In this document: positions 46,552-56,693 of the stretch, in pieces | Position numbering within the stretch: position 1 is the stretch's first letter | Layout of the letters: each line of letters starts with the position of its first letter | Assembly: GCF_030296835.1 (NCBI RefSeq) | Contig: NZ_AP027922.1 | Location: 806,001-870,000, forward strand | Source: Pseudoalteromonas sp. MM1 | GTDB lineage: Bacteria; Pseudomonadota; Gammaproteobacteria; Enterobacterales; Alteromonadaceae | Direction of reading: 5' to 3' | Length of the DNA: 64,000 nucleotides | Notes under the pieces: model-generated | What the model was told of the DNA's origin: nothing | Databases searched by the model: none | What the model saw: the letters and a program-made list of their open reading frames with translations, nothing else | Position numbers and translations under genes: made by a program

Positions 46552-47487
46552 ATGATAGAAGTATATGCTCCGGCGTCTATAGGTAATTTTGCAGTTGGCT
46601 TTGACGCACTTGGTGCAGCGCTTGCGCCTATTGATGGCAGTTTATTAGGTGATGTAGCCGTAGTAAGCGCCGCTCAAAGTGATGAGTTTGTTTGCTCAGG
46701 CGAATACGCGCATAAGTTACCAAGCGATGCGAGTGAAAACCTAGCATATCAATGTTTAGTACATTTTAGAGCGCACGTGGCACCAGATATGCCAAGTGTA
46801 AAATTAGAACTTAAAAAGAACTTACCAATTGGCTCAGGGCTTGGCTCTAGTGCGTGCTCTGTGGTAGCAACTTTTGCTGCGCTTGATAAATTTGCTCAAA
46901 CCAATTTAAGCCAAGTTGAGCTTATTGAATTAATGGCTGATTTTGAAGCGATAGTCAGTGGTGGGCGTCATTATGACAATATCACCCCGTGTTATTTAGG
47001 TGGGCTGCAGCTTACAGGCGATTTAATTCCTGATAAGTCAATTGCTCTACCGGTAGATCAAAACTGGTACTACGTAGCGGCATTTCCTGGTTTTTCGCTT
47101 AATACCGCAAAGGCACGCTCGGTATTACCAAAAGATCTAAGCATGCATGCTGGGGTTGAATTTGCACAGCGTTTGTCGGCATTTAGCAGCTTGTTATTAA
47201 CGCAGCGTTTTGATGATGCACTGAGCATTATGCAAGATGATATAGCAGAGCCGTATCGTGCACCTTTAATTACAGGGTTTAGCGAAGCGAAAGCAAGTTT
47301 GCCAGCCCTTGGTGCAGAGATTGTCAGTATTTCAGGTGCGGGCCCTACCTTATTTACAGTGTGTAAAACATTAGAAGCTGCAAAAAAATGTGCGCAGTGG
47401 TTAGCGCAAAACTATATAAATGAGCAGGGCTTTTGCCACATTTGTAAATTAGATAACGACGGCACGCGTCAATTAACAGTTTTATAG
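46552..47487 (+). CDS. thrB: homoserine kinase
   Basis: The 311-residue GHMP kinase shows APASIGNFAVGFDALGAAL at the N-terminus, the ATP-binding LPIGSGLGSSACSVVA near residue 91-106, and SISGAGPTLFTV near the C-terminus. It phosphorylates homoserine. It lies nine bases after thrA and eleven before thrC in the expected order. Confidence 0.97.
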   Translation: MIEVYAPASIGNFAVGFDALGAALAPIDGSLLGDVAVVSAAQSDEFVCSGEYAHKLPSDASENLAYQCLVHFRAHVAPDMPSVKLELKKNLPIGSGLGSSACSVVATFAALDKFAQTNLSQVELIELMADFEAIVSGGRHYDNITPCYLGGLQLTGDLIPDKSIALPVDQNWYYVAAFPGFSLNTAKARSVLPKDLSMHAGVEFAQRLSAFSSLLLTQRFDDALSIMQDDIAEPYRAPLITGFSEAKASLPALGAEIVSISGAGPTLFTVCKTLEAAKKCAQWLAQNYINEQGFCHICKLDNDGTRQLTVL

Positions 47488-47498
47488 GATAGGCAGTT

Positions 47499-48782
47499 AT
47501 GCAATTACATAATTTAAAAGAAAATACTCAAAAAGTGTCGTTTGTTGAAGCGGTAAAAACAGGGCTTGGGCGTAATCAGGGGGTATTTTTTCCTGAAAGC
47601 TTAGCGCCGCTGGCTGATGTAGATGCGTTATTAGATATGGACTTTGTTACACGTAGTAGCAAAATTTTATCGCACCTTATTGGCGATGAATTACCCGCTG
47701 ATACCGTTGCTCAAATGGTTAAAAATGCGTTTAACTTCCCAGTAAAATTGGTAGAGGTTGAAGACAATAACTATTGTTTAGAGCTTTTCCATGGCCCTAC
47801 GCTTGCGTTTAAAGACTTTGGCGGGCGTTTCATGGCTGAGTGTTTAGCACAGTTCAATCAAGGCGAAAAAGTCACGATTTTAACGGCAACCTCTGGCGAT
47901 ACAGGCGCTGCTGTAGCGCATGCGTTTTATAACAAACCAAATATAGATGTAGTTATTCTATACCCTAAAGGCAAAATTTCGCTTGCTCAGCAAAAGTTAT
48001 TTACTACGCTTGGTAATAACATTCATTGTTACGCGGTAGATGGCAGTTTTGATGATTGCCAAGAGCTGGTTAAAAAGTCGTTTTTAGATGACGAAGTTAA
48101 ATCTACACTTGGCCTTAATTCAGCTAACTCAATTAACATTAGCCGCCTAGTGGCACAAGTATGTTATTACTTTGAAGCCATTGCACAGCTACCAAAAGAA
48201 AAGCGTGCTACAGCGCACATTTCAGTCCCTAGTGGTAACTTTGGTAATGTATGTGCCGCGATGATTGGCGCGGTAATTGGTATGCCAGTAGGTAAACTAA
48301 GTGCTACAACTAATCAAAACGATACAGTGCCACGTTACATGCTTGATAAAAATTGGGCGCCAAATGCTACACTTGAGTCGCTTTCAAATGCGATGGATGT
48401 AAGCAAGCCAAATAACTGGCCGCGTGTGCAAACAATGCTAGATAATAACTGGTTTAGCTACGATAATTTTTACTCAACCAGTGTGAGCGAAGAAAACACG
48501 CAAGTAGTGATGAAAAATATTCAACAAACGGGTTATGTTGCAGAGCCGCATACCGCCATTGCATACCAAGGCCTTGTAGAGAATAAAGCGCCCGGTGCGG
48601 CAGGGATCTTTTTAGCAACTGCTCACCCCGCTAAGTTTAAAGAAAGCGTAGAAGAGATTCTAAATATTGAACTTGATATGCCACAGCCACTTAGCGACGC
48701 GCTTGCTAAACCTTGTTTAGCAAGCGACATTAGCCCTGATTATGAAGCGTTGCGCACTGAAATACTTGCTAAGTTAGGCTAA
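47499..48782 (+). CDS. thrC: threonine synthase
   Basis: The 427-residue PLP enzyme has the Schiff-base lysine in TLAFKDFGGRFMAE near residue 106, and TATSGDTGAAVAHAF and HISVPSGNFGNVCAAM in the cofactor region. It converts O-phosphohomoserine to threonine. It is the last gene of the thr operon and is followed by a strong terminator. Confidence 0.97.
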   Translation: MQLHNLKENTQKVSFVEAVKTGLGRNQGVFFPESLAPLADVDALLDMDFVTRSSKILSHLIGDELPADTVAQMVKNAFNFPVKLVEVEDNNYCLELFHGPTLAFKDFGGRFMAECLAQFNQGEKVTILTATSGDTGAAVAHAFYNKPNIDVVILYPKGKISLAQQKLFTTLGNNIHCYAVDGSFDDCQELVKKSFLDDEVKSTLGLNSANSINISRLVAQVCYYFEAIAQLPKEKRATAHISVPSGNFGNVCAAMIGAVIGMPVGKLSATTNQNDTVPRYMLDKNWAPNATLESLSNAMDVSKPNNWPRVQTMLDNNWFSYDNFYSTSVSEENTQVVMKNIQQTGYVAEPHTAIAYQGLVENKAPGAAGIFLATAHPAKFKESVEEILNIELDMPQPLSDALAKPCLASDISPDYEALRTEILAKLG

Positions 48783-48791
48783 CTTAGCGTT

Positions 48792-48817
48792 AAAAAGCGG
48801 CCTTGGCCGCTTTTTTT
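48792..48817 (+). terminator. thr operon terminator
   Basis: AAAAAGCGGCC and GGCCGCTTTTT form a tight stem with a TT loop followed by T, directly after thrC. Confidence 0.9.
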
Positions 48818-49047
48818 GTATTTTGTACGCGCTAAATATAGTATTTATCATTAACTAATTAAATGTAAAAAATAAAAGTCATTTAAATTATTAATGTGTT
48901 TATAAAAAAATATCATCTTAAAAACGCTGTGAAATAGATTCAATCCCTGTTTAAATATCCTCAACTTAAGAGCGTAGGCAAAGAGTCGTTTACAGCGTAC
49001 AATAAAGCCTCTAAAAAACACCATACACGTTGCCCTAGGAGACCCCA

Positions 49048-50304
49048 ATGTTAGAACGTAGCATGAATATTTCGGATTTTGATCCAGAGTTATTTGACGC
49101 GATAAACAAAGAAACAGCTCGCCAAGAAGAGCACATTGAATTAATCGCATCAGAAAACTACTGTAGCCCACGCGTACTAGAAGCACAGGGTTCACAGCTT
49201 ACAAACAAATACGCTGAAGGTTACCCGGGCAAACGTTACTATGGCGGGTGTGAGCATGTTGACGTAGTTGAACAACTTGCAATTGATCGTGCTAACGAGC
49301 TATTTGGTTCTGACTATGCAAACGTTCAGCCACATGCGGGTTCTCAAGCTAATGCAGCTGTTTTTTTAGCATTATTAGAAGCGGGTGACACTGTACTTGG
49401 TATGAGCTTAGCTCATGGTGGACACTTAACGCATGGTTCACACGTAAGCTTCTCTGGTAAGCTATATAATGCTATCCAATACGGACTAGACGAAGTAACC
49501 GGCGAAATTGATTACGCACAAGTTGAAGCGCTAGCACTAGAGCATAAACCAAAAATGATTATTGGTGGTTTTTCTGCATATTCAGGTATTGTTGATTGGG
49601 CTAAATTCCGTGAAATTGCTGATAAAGTAGGTGCTTACTTATTTGTTGATATGGCTCACGTTGCTGGTTTAATTGCGGCGGGTGTTTACCCAAGCCCAGT
49701 ACCTCACGCGCATGTTGTAACCACAACAACACACAAAACGTTAGCAGGCCCTCGTGGTGGTTTAATTATTTCTGCATGTGGCGACGAAGCAATTTACAAA
49801 AAGCTTAACAGCGCTGTGTTCCCAGGTGGCCAAGGTGGTCCTTTATGTCACATTATTGCTGCAAAAGCCGTGGCATTTAAAGAAGCACTACAACCAGAAT
49901 TTAAAACGTACCAAGCACAGGTAGTTAAAAATGCCCAAGCTATGGTTGCTGTTATGCAAGAGCGCGGTTACAAAATCGTATCTGATAAAACAGAAAACCA
50001 CTTATTCTTACTTGATTTAATCGATAAAGATATCACAGGTAAAGATGCAGATGCAGCGCTTGGTAATGCAAATATTACCGTGAACAAAAACTCAGTACCA
50101 AACGATCCTCGTTCACCGTTTGTTACTTCAGGTTTGCGTATTGGTTCACCTGCAATTACGCGTCGTGGCTTTAAAGAAGCTGAATCGAAAGAGCTTGCAG
50201 GCTGGATTTGTGACGTATTAGACAACATCAACGATGAGTCTGTACAAGCGCAAGTTAAAGAAAAAGTTAAAGCAATTTGTGCAAAATTACCTGTATACGC
50301 TTAA
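49048..50304 (+). CDS. glyA: serine hydroxymethyltransferase
   Basis: The 418-residue PLP enzyme shows [20 protein letters not shown] near the N-terminus, [17 protein letters not shown] near residue 58, the PLP-binding [16 protein letters not shown] around residue 230, and [19 protein letters not shown] near the C-terminus. It interconverts serine and glycine with tetrahydrofolate. The length matches E. coli GlyA (417). It is followed by a large inverted-repeat element, then nrdR. Confidence 0.97.
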   Translation: MLERSMNISDFDPELFDAINKETARQEEHIELIASENYCSPRVLEAQGSQLTNKYAEGYPGKRYYGGCEHVDVVEQLAIDRANELFGSDYANVQPHAGSQANAAVFLALLEAGDTVLGMSLAHGGHLTHGSHVSFSGKLYNAIQYGLDEVTGEIDYAQVEALALEHKPKMIIGGFSAYSGIVDWAKFREIADKVGAYLFVDMAHVAGLIAAGVYPSPVPHAHVVTTTTHKTLAGPRGGLIISACGDEAIYKKLNSAVFPGGQGGPLCHIIAAKAVAFKEALQPEFKTYQAQVVKNAQAMVAVMQERGYKIVSDKTENHLFLLDLIDKDITGKDADAALGNANITVNKNSVPNDPRSPFVTSGLRIGSPAITRRGFKEAESKELAGWICDVLDNINDESVQAQVKEKVKAICAKLPVYA

Positions 50305-50336
50305 TTGCATAAGCAGCAGTAATTTAGAGCACAACA

Positions 50337-50649
50337 AGGGGCCTGTTTACCTTTTGAGATTTAATTTGCAGTAGTATGTTTGGTTTTTAGGCAAGGCAGA
50401 GTCTATGTAGTGTGGTTACTCCACACAAATAGGCGATAACGCAGCATAAATGCCAAACATGCACTGCCCTTGGGTTCGTCCTAGGGGCGATTTACTCTTT
50501 GTTGCCTACATGGATGTAGGTAAGGGGCGTGAGCAGGACGCGGAAGCTTTGCTCGGTTTTTACTTAGCCCACTAGGTTACAAACCTCGCGCCGCGATCAA
50601 ATCACCCCTAGATAGAACAAATTTAATCCTGAAAGGCCAACAGGCCCTA
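50337..50649. repeat. 313-bp MITE-like inverted-repeat element
   Basis: Imperfect terminal inverted repeats of about 31 bp match at roughly 24 positions: the left end starts AGGGGCCTGTTTACC (50337-50367) and the right end finishes GGCCAACAGGCCCTA (50619-50649). Inside lie further nested palindromes: TATGTTTGG with CCAAACAT, GTGTGG-TTACT-CCACAC (50410-50426), CCTACAT-GG-ATGTAGG (50505-50520) and CCTAGGGGCGATTT with a matching end near 50599. No gene is present. Target-site duplication is not obvious. It could be a mobile miniature element or a large structured RNA/terminator region. Confidence 0.65.
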
Positions 50650-50664
50650 TTTTTTTGCTAAGAT

Positions 50665-50692
50665 AAAAGGCCGCTAAACAGCGGCCTTTTTT
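50665..50692 (+). terminator. terminator between glyA and nrdR
   Basis: AAAAGGCCGCT-AAAC-AGCGGCCTTTTTT forms a strong stem with a T-run just after the inverted-repeat element and 24 bp before nrdR. Confidence 0.85.
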
Positions 50693-50715
50693 GTTTAAAA
50701 CGGAAGTACCTAGTT

Positions 50716-51165
50716 ATGCATTGCCCATTTTGCACCGCAAAAGACACCAAAGTGATAGACTCACGCCTAGTAGGTGGAGGCCATCAAGTTCGCCGTCGCC
50801 GTGAATGTAACGAGTGTCACGAGCGATTTACTACCTTTGAAGGCGCCGAGTTAGTTATGCCACGTGTGATTAAACAAGATGGCAGCCGAGAGCCCTTTAA
50901 TGAAGATAAGCTACTCAATGGCCTGAATCGCGCTCTAGAAAAACGCCCTGTAAGTACAGAGCAAGTAGATGAAGTGGTTAATATTATTAAATCGCAGTTG
51001 CGTGCTACCGGCGAGCGAGAGATATCAAGTCACCTAGTGGGTGAGTGCATAATGGAGGCGCTTAAAAAACTTGATAAAGTAGCCTATGTGCGGTTTGCCT
51101 CTGTGTATCGCTCGTTTGAAGATATACGCGAATTTGGTGAAGAAATTGCCCGTTTAGGGGAGTAA
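50716..51165 (+). CDS. nrdR: transcriptional repressor NrdR
   Basis: The 149-residue protein has the zinc ribbon MHCPFC...[13 protein letters not shown] (four cysteines, residues 3-34) and then an ATP-cone domain ([20 protein letters not shown]). It represses ribonucleotide-reductase genes in response to dATP/ATP. The length is typical (149). ribD follows after two bases, so it heads the riboflavin cluster. Confidence 0.95.
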   Translation: MHCPFCTAKDTKVIDSRLVGGGHQVRRRRECNECHERFTTFEGAELVMPRVIKQDGSREPFNEDKLLNGLNRALEKRPVSTEQVDEVVNIIKSQLRATGEREISSHLVGECIMEALKKLDKVAYVRFASVYRSFEDIREFGEEIARLGE

Positions 51166-51167
51166 TA

Positions 51168-52301
51168 ATGCAAAACCAAGCAATTTTTACTGCACAAGAC
51201 GAAATATACATGGCACGCGCCATCGAGCTTGCAAAAAAAGGGCGATTTACAACCACCCCCAATCCTAATGTAGGGTGTGTTTTAGTTAAAGATAACCACA
51301 TAATTGGTGAAGGGTTTCATCAATTAGCGGGGCAGGGGCATGCTGAGGTTAATGCCCTTGCAGTGGCCGGTGATAACGCAAAAGGCGCGACAGCCTATGT
51401 AACGCTTGAACCGTGTAGCCATTACGGACGCACTCCCCCGTGTGCAGAGGGTTTAAAAGCCGCAGGTGTAGTAAAAGTTATAGCGGCTATGGTCGACACC
51501 AACCCGCAAGTAGCAGGTAAAGGGCTTAAAATACTCAGCGATGCTGGTATTGAGGTTGCCTCTGGGCTTTTAGAGCAGCAAGCGCGCGCTCTTAATTTAG
51601 GTTTTTTTAAACGTATGGAGCAGGGTCTTCCTTATGTAACGTGTAAAATGGCGGCCAGTATTGATGGTAAAACCGCACTAAAAAATGGCCAGAGTAAGTG
51701 GATCACCGGCCCCGCTGCGCGACAAGATGTACAATTACACCGAGCACAAAGCTGCGCTATTTTAACCGGCGCCGATACGGTTATTACGGATGATGCTAAG
51801 CTCAATGTGAGGTTAAGCGAATTGCCACAGGCTTTGCCTACCGAATTACCCCTACGCCAACCGGTGCGGGTTATAATTGATTCACAAAATAGGCTGACAC
51901 CAGAGCTGGCAGTATTTAATATTGAAAGTGAAATAATAATTTTTACTACCAAGGTTGATAAATCAACGCAGTGGCCGCACTTTGTAAGGCATATAGAAGT
52001 GCCACAGCAAAATAACAAAGTTAATTTAACGTCTGTTTTAGCACACCTTGCTAAGCTGCAATTTAATCATGTTTATTTAGAAGCCGGTGCTACACTTGCC
52101 GGTAAAATGACAGAGCTTAATTTAATAGACGAATATATATTTTATCTTGCGCCTAAACTCATGGGGTGCGATGCAAAAAGCTTGGTTAATTTTGCACCGC
52201 TGACAGATATGCAAAACACCGTTAACTTAACGTTTAAAGAGTGTGTGAAAGTGGGCGATGATTTACGTATAACCGCTACAAAACACATTCCAACCACTTA
52301 A
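51168..52301 (+). CDS. ribD: bifunctional deaminase/reductase RibD
   Basis: The 377-residue protein has the deaminase zinc site HAEVNAL and ...TLEPCSHYGRTPPCAEG (residues 50-88), then a reductase domain from about 150 (KMAASIDGKTALKNGQSKWI, ILTGADTVITDDAKLNVR). It catalyses the second and third steps of riboflavin synthesis. It is immediately downstream of nrdR. Confidence 0.96.
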   Translation: MQNQAIFTAQDEIYMARAIELAKKGRFTTTPNPNVGCVLVKDNHIIGEGFHQLAGQGHAEVNALAVAGDNAKGATAYVTLEPCSHYGRTPPCAEGLKAAGVVKVIAAMVDTNPQVAGKGLKILSDAGIEVASGLLEQQARALNLGFFKRMEQGLPYVTCKMAASIDGKTALKNGQSKWITGPAARQDVQLHRAQSCAILTGADTVITDDAKLNVRLSELPQALPTELPLRQPVRVIIDSQNRLTPELAVFNIESEIIIFTTKVDKSTQWPHFVRHIEVPQQNNKVNLTSVLAHLAKLQFNHVYLEAGATLAGKMTELNLIDEYIFYLAPKLMGCDAKSLVNFAPLTDMQNTVNLTFKECVKVGDDLRITATKHIPTT

Positions 52302-52317
52302 TTAAAAGAGTAGGGCT

Positions 52318-52971
52318 ATGTTTACTGGAATAATAGAAGCCACAGGCAAAATTGCGCTATTACAAAAAAAACAAGGCGATTTAGCCATTCGCATTCAAAG
52401 CGCTAATCTTGATATGAGCGATGTAAAGCTTGGCGATAGCATTGCCACTAATGGCGTATGTTTAACGGTAGTTGATAAGCACATTGATGGCTTTAGTGCC
52501 GACTTATCAAACGAAACTATCAGCCTAACTGGGTTTGCAAATTATAATATAGGGCAAACTGTTAACCTTGAAAAAGCCATGCAACCGGTTTCACGTTTAG
52601 GCGGGCATTTAGTTTCTGGTCATGTGGATGGCATTGCAACCATTACAGCCATTACGAGTAATGCGCGCGCCACAGAATATTGGCTAAGCACCGATGAAAA
52701 CTTAATGAAGTACATTCCTTACAAAGGGTCTGTATGTATAGATGGTATAAGCCTGACAGTAAACGCTGTACAAGGTAATAAATTTAAATTAACCATAGTG
52801 CCGCACACAAGCGAGCAAACCACCATTGCTGATTTTAAAGTGGGCACACGCGTTAATTTAGAAGTTGACCAAATTGCACGTTATTTAGAGCGCCTTATCA
52901 AAGGGGCTGAGCAGCCGACAGGCGCAGACATTTCAATGAGCTTACTAGCTAAAGCTGGTTTTGTTAAATAA
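52318..52971 (+). CDS. ribE: riboflavin synthase alpha subunit
   Basis: The 217-residue protein has the N-terminal [12 protein letters not shown] and two lumazine-binding repeats: [11 protein letters not shown], then [15 protein letters not shown] about 100 residues later. It also has [15 protein letters not shown]. It converts two molecules of dimethyl-ribityllumazine to riboflavin. It lies 16 bp after ribD. Confidence 0.95.
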   Translation: MFTGIIEATGKIALLQKKQGDLAIRIQSANLDMSDVKLGDSIATNGVCLTVVDKHIDGFSADLSNETISLTGFANYNIGQTVNLEKAMQPVSRLGGHLVSGHVDGIATITAITSNARATEYWLSTDENLMKYIPYKGSVCIDGISLTVNAVQGNKFKLTIVPHTSEQTTIADFKVGTRVNLEVDQIARYLERLIKGAEQPTGADISMSLLAKAGFVK

Positions 52972-53000
52972 CGACACTGATAACTTACACGAGCAAATTT

Positions 53001-54113
53001 ATGAATTTACACAGCGCACAAGAAATCATCGACGACATTAAAGCCGGTAAAATGGTTATTTTAATGGATGACGAAGACAGAGAAAATGAAGGCGATTTAA
53101 TTATTGCAGCAGAGCACATTAGCGCAGAAGCAATTAACTTTATGGCCACTCATGGCCGTGGTTTAATTTGTTTAACTATGACGCAAGAGCGTTGTGAACA
53201 GCTAGATTTACCGTTAATGGTAAAAAATAATGGCGCAGCGTTTTCTACTAACTTTACTATGTCGATCGAGGCTGCTAAAGGTGTAACAACCGGTATTTCA
53301 GCAGCCGATAGAGCACGTACAGTGCAAGCGGCAATTGCAAAAGGCGCCGTACCAAGTGATATTGTACAGCCAGGGCATATTTTTCCGATTATGGCGCAAC
53401 CTGGTGGCGTTTTAACGCGTGCAGGGCATACCGAAGCTGGCTGTGATTTAGCACGCTTAGCCGGCCTTGAAGCCTCATCAGTTATTGTAGAAATTCTCAA
53501 TGCCGATGGCACCATGGCGCGCCGCCCGGATTTAGAAGTATTTGCTAAAGAGCACAGTATTAAAATTGGCACAATTGCCGATTTAATTGAGTACCGAAAC
53601 CTTAACGAAACCACTATTGAGCAAGTTGCTAAATGTAAACTGCCAACTGAACACGGTGAGTTTGATTTAGTCACGTACAAAGACACCATTGACGGTCAAT
53701 TACATTACGTATTGTTAAAAGGCGAAATTAAAGAAAACGAGCCAACACTTGTGCGCGTGCACTTACAAAGTACTTTTAACGATATTTTACTTTCAGATAG
53801 AAGTGCGGATCGTAGTTGGGGGCTTTCTGATGCAATGGCTTACATTGCAAAAAATAACGGTGCACTGGTTATTTTAGGTAAACAAGAAAGCACCGAAGAG
53901 CTAGAGGCCACAGTAAAAGCATTTGCTGCTGCCGATGCTGGCGAGAATGTTACGCCGCGTAAATTTAAAGGTACTTCACGTACTGTGGGGGTGGGCTCAC
54001 AAATACTAGCTGACTTAGGTATTACCCAAATGCGCTTAATGAGTCGACCTAAAAAGTACCATGCACTTTCGGGCTTTCACTTAGAAGTGGTTGATTACGT
54101 TGAGCCACAATAA
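53001..54113 (+). CDS. ribBX: DHBP synthase with degenerate GTP-cyclohydrolase-II-like domain (RibBX type)
   Basis: Residues 1-200 are a full Rib[19 protein letters not shown] (catalytic acidic loop), [12 protein letters not shown], and [16 protein letters not shown]. The C-terminal part resembles GTP cyclohydrolase II, but where that enzyme carries its three zinc cysteines (after VRVH...) the sequence is [20 protein letters not shown], with no cysteine. The second half is therefore probably inactive, as in RibBX proteins. It makes 3,4-dihydroxy-2-butanone 4-phosphate; an active ribA must lie elsewhere. Confidence 0.9.
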   Translation: MNLHSAQEIIDDIKAGKMVILMDDEDRENEGDLIIAAEHISAEAINFMATHGRGLICLTMTQERCEQLDLPLMVKNNGAAFSTNFTMSIEAAKGVTTGISAADRARTVQAAIAKGAVPSDIVQPGHIFPIMAQPGGVLTRAGHTEAGCDLARLAGLEASSVIVEILNADGTMARRPDLEVFAKEHSIKIGTIADLIEYRNLNETTIEQVAKCKLPTEHGEFDLVTYKDTIDGQLHYVLLKGEIKENEPTLVRVHLQSTFNDILLSDRSADRSWGLSDAMAYIAKNNGALVILGKQESTEELEATVKAFAAADAGENVTPRKFKGTSRTVGVGSQILADLGITQMRLMSRPKKYHALSGFHLEVVDYVEPQ

Positions 54114-54214
54114 GGGCTCAGCTTTTAACTAGTCTATTTTTTTATTTTTATGGTATGATGCGCAGCAATTTTTGCGCAATCGCAACCGCTTGAACATATT
54201 TTTAGGGTTATCAG

Positions 54215-54679
54215 ATGAAAATTATTGAAGGTAATAAGTACGCTCCAGGCAAAAAATTCGCTATTGTTATTTCTCGTTTTAACGATTTTATTGGTAGCAG
54301 CCTATTAGAAGGTGCTGTTGATGAGCTAAAGCGTACCGGTGGCGTAGCCGATGATGACATTACCGTTGTGTATGTACCCGGTGCAGTAGAGTTACCTTTA
54401 GCAGCAAAACGCATTGCGGCAAAAAAAGAGTATGATGCAATCATCGCATTAGGCGTAGTGATCAGAGGTGGTACACCACACTTTGACCTCGTTGCAGGCG
54501 AATCTAACAAAGGCCTTGCAAATGTATCGCTTGAGTATGATATCCCGGTTGCATTTGGCGTATTAACCACAGAAAGCATTGAACAAGCAATTGAACGCGC
54601 TGGTACCAAAATGGGTAACAAAGGCGGCGAAGCGGCATTAGGCGCGCTTGAAATGGTTAATGTGTTAGATAAAATTTAA
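54215..54679 (+). CDS. ribH: 6,7-dimethyl-8-ribityllumazine synthase
   Basis: The 154-residue protein has the [20 protein letters not shown] substrate loop, [32 protein letters not shown] (with the catalytic His) and [18 protein letters not shown]. It condenses DHBP with the pyrimidine. It lies in the rib cluster and is followed 15 bp later by nusB in the usual order. Confidence 0.96.
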   Translation: MKIIEGNKYAPGKKFAIVISRFNDFIGSSLLEGAVDELKRTGGVADDDITVVYVPGAVELPLAAKRIAAKKEYDAIIALGVVIRGGTPHFDLVAGESNKGLANVSLEYDIPVAFGVLTTESIEQAIERAGTKMGNKGGEAALGALEMVNVLDKI

Positions 54680-54694
54680 GTTTAAGGAATTTTT

Positions 54695-55105
54695 GTGAAA
54701 CCAGCAGCAAGACGTAAAGCACGTATCTTAGCACTTCAAGCCGTTTATTCTTGGCAATTGAGTGGCAATTTAATTGCCGATATCGAACAACAAATGTTGA
54801 TCGAAAACGACGTGACTAAAATTGATGTTGAATACTTTAAAGATTTAGCGCGTGGCGTTGCCGTTAATTACAAGCAACTAGATGAAGCTGTATCTCCGCA
54901 TTTAACACGTCCATTTGATGATTTAGATATGGTAGAGCGTGCAATTTTACGTTTAAGCGCGTATGAGCTTAAATTCCGTGAAGATGTGCCATACAAAGTA
55001 GCAATCAATGAAGGCATTGAGCTTGCTAAAATATTTGGCGCTGAAGACAGCCATAAATTTGTAAACGGTGTACTTGATAAAGCTGTTAAGCATTTACGCA
55101 AGTAA
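54695..55105 (+). CDS. nusB: transcription antitermination factor NusB
   Basis: The 136-residue protein begins at GTG 54695 ([20 protein letters not shown]), a classic NusB start, and continues with [20 protein letters not shown], the [18 protein letters not shown] segment and [16 protein letters not shown]. It binds boxA RNA with NusE and supports antitermination at rRNA operons. A hairpin with T-run follows. Confidence 0.95.
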   Translation: MKPAARRKARILALQAVYSWQLSGNLIADIEQQMLIENDVTKIDVEYFKDLARGVAVNYKQLDEAVSPHLTRPFDDLDMVERAILRLSAYELKFREDVPYKVAINEGIELAKIFGAEDSHKFVNGVLDKAVKHLRK

Positions 55106-55171
55106 TACTAACCTTGCTAAAGCGCTCCGCTAAAGAGCCTAGCTTTAACAGTTAGTACACGTTAAAAAGGA

Positions 55172-55195
55172 GAGCCGGCATAGGTCGGCTTTTTT
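55172..55195 (+). terminator. hairpin with T-run between nusB and thiL
   Basis: AGCCGGC-ATAG-GTCGGCT (one G-T pair) followed by a T-run. It ends only 4-5 bases before the thiL start, so it may attenuate thiL translation or transcription. Confidence 0.55.
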
Positions 55196-55199
55196 GTGT

Positions 55200-56174
55200 A
55201 TGAAGGAATTTGAATTAATAAACCGCTACTTTAAAGGTCGCGGTATTACTCGTCGTGATGTAAGCCTAGGAATAGGGGACGACTGTGCATTAGTTACCGT
55301 TCCGCAAAACTGCCAACTGGCAGTAACCACAGATACGCTTGTATCGGGTGTTCATTTTTTTGATGATATTTCTCCCCGCGCATTAGGACACCGAGCATTG
55401 GCTGTAAATCTTAGTGATTTAGCAGCCATGGGAGCAGAGCCTACCTGGGTGTCGGTGGCATTAACCCTACCAAATATTAACCAGCAGTGGATTGAAGAAT
55501 TTACTGAAGGCATGCACGAAATTGCAGAGTACTTTAATGTACAAATAATTGGTGGCGATACGACGCAGGGCCCGTTAACAGTGACTATATGTGCTAAAGG
55601 CACTGTGCCTGAGGGTAAAGCTTTACGCCGCGCAGGTGCTAAAGTGGGCGACTGGGTATGTGTAACTGGCACATTAGGTGATGCAGGCTTGGCTATTGAG
55701 TCTCGCAAACAAGGCTTAAGTATTGAACCTGAGCACTTAAAGTATATTAATAATCGCTTTGATTACCCAACTCCACAAGTTGCTGCTGGGCAAGTGTTAC
55801 GTGGTCTTGCTTCATCAGCCATCGATGTGTCTGATGGCCTTATGGCGGATTTAACGCACATACTTGATATGTCACAAGTCAGCGCCAGTATAAATATTGA
55901 AAACATCCCAACCTCAGACGCTATGCGTTCAAGCCTGAATTTTGAGGCACAATTGCCGTATATTTTAGGCTATGGCGATGACTACGAATTGCTTTTTACT
56001 GTCTCTGAAGATAATAAAAGCATGTTGGAGCTTAAATTACGCCAATACGGCGTAGAAGCTACGTGCATAGGGCAAATTAAAAGTGGCGAAGGCCATATTG
56101 AGCTTTTACACCACGGTGAAAAATTTAATTTTGAGCAACAGGGCTTTGAGCACTTTGCCAAGGAGCAGGTTTGA
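55200..56174 (+). CDS. thiL: thiamine-monophosphate kinase
   Basis: I choose ATG 55200 (MKEFELINRYFKGRG), giving 324 residues; the frame opens two codons earlier with TTG. It contains LGIGDDCALVTV, TDTLVSGVHFF, NLSDLAAMGAEPTW and DVSDGLMADLTHI, the ATP- and metal-binding elements. It phosphorylates thiamine monophosphate. Its stop codon overlaps the pgpA start, so the two are coupled. Confidence 0.94.
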   Translation: MKEFELINRYFKGRGITRRDVSLGIGDDCALVTVPQNCQLAVTTDTLVSGVHFFDDISPRALGHRALAVNLSDLAAMGAEPTWVSVALTLPNINQQWIEEFTEGMHEIAEYFNVQIIGGDTTQGPLTVTICAKGTVPEGKALRRAGAKVGDWVCVTGTLGDAGLAIESRKQGLSIEPEHLKYINNRFDYPTPQVAAGQVLRGLASSAIDVSDGLMADLTHILDMSQVSASINIENIPTSDAMRSSLNFEAQLPYILGYGDDYELLFTVSEDNKSMLELKLRQYGVEATCIGQIKSGEGHIELLHHGEKFNFEQQGFEHFAKEQV

Positions 56175-56656
56175 CTAGCAAAAAACAGTTTAATTTAAAG
56201 CGACCACATCAGTTATTTGGCCTAGGGTTTGGCACTGGCCTTGCGCCTGTGGCGCCAGGCACCTTTGGTACATTTGCTGCTTTGCCATTTATTTTTATGA
56301 CCATGTATTTTCCGCTTTGGCTACAAATAGTGTTTGCTGTGGTTATTAGTATTTTTGGTATTTGGGCGTGTGGCAAAACTGCCGATGACTTAGGTGTACA
56401 CGACCATCCAGCCATAGTGTGGGATGAAGTTGCCGGTTATTACATTACCATGATTGGCGCAGCGCTTAGTTGGCAAACCTTACTGGTAGGCTTTTTATTA
56501 TTTAGGTTTTTTGATATTGCCAAACCTGGCCCTATAAAAACGCTCGATAAGCGAATGCACGGCGGTGTGGGTATAATGGCCGATGATGTTCTTGCCGGTA
56601 TTTTTTCGCTTATTTGTTTGCAAGCGTTAATAAAAGCAGGTTTACTACCCTTTTAA
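56171..56656 (+). CDS. pgpA: phosphatidylglycerophosphatase A
   Basis: The 161-residue protein begins at TTG 56171, which overlaps the thiL stop as TTGA; AAGGAG lies about six bases upstream, supporting this start. It has GLGFGTGLAPVAPGTFGTFAALP, DDLGVHDHPAIVWDEVAGYYI and a C-terminal FDIAKPGPIKTLDKRMHGGVGI segment. It is an inner-membrane enzyme that dephosphorylates phosphatidylglycerophosphate. Confidence 0.94.
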   Translation: MTSKKQFNLKRPHQLFGLGFGTGLAPVAPGTFGTFAALPFIFMTMYFPLWLQIVFAVVISIFGIWACGKTADDLGVHDHPAIVWDEVAGYYITMIGAALSWQTLLVGFLLFRFFDIAKPGPIKTLDKRMHGGVGIMADDVLAGIFSLICLQALIKAGLLPF

Positions 56657-56693
56657 TTTTTTTGTTTTATTTGTTTAACTAGGTGGCAGCGAA

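Noticed and set aside
50461..50520. tRNA-like segment with TTCG in the inverted-repeat element
   Set aside because: No cloverleaf with acceptor stem, D-arm and anticodon arm can be fitted; the symmetry belongs to the inverted-repeat element.
52972..53000. FMN riboswitch upstream of ribBX
   Set aside because: Only 29 bp separates ribE and ribBX, too little for the aptamer, and no RFN-type conserved sequence was seen before ribD or ribH either.
53150..53689. 179-residue minus-strand frame inside ribBX
   Set aside because: The plus strand encodes conserved RibB motifs; the antisense frame has shadow-like composition.
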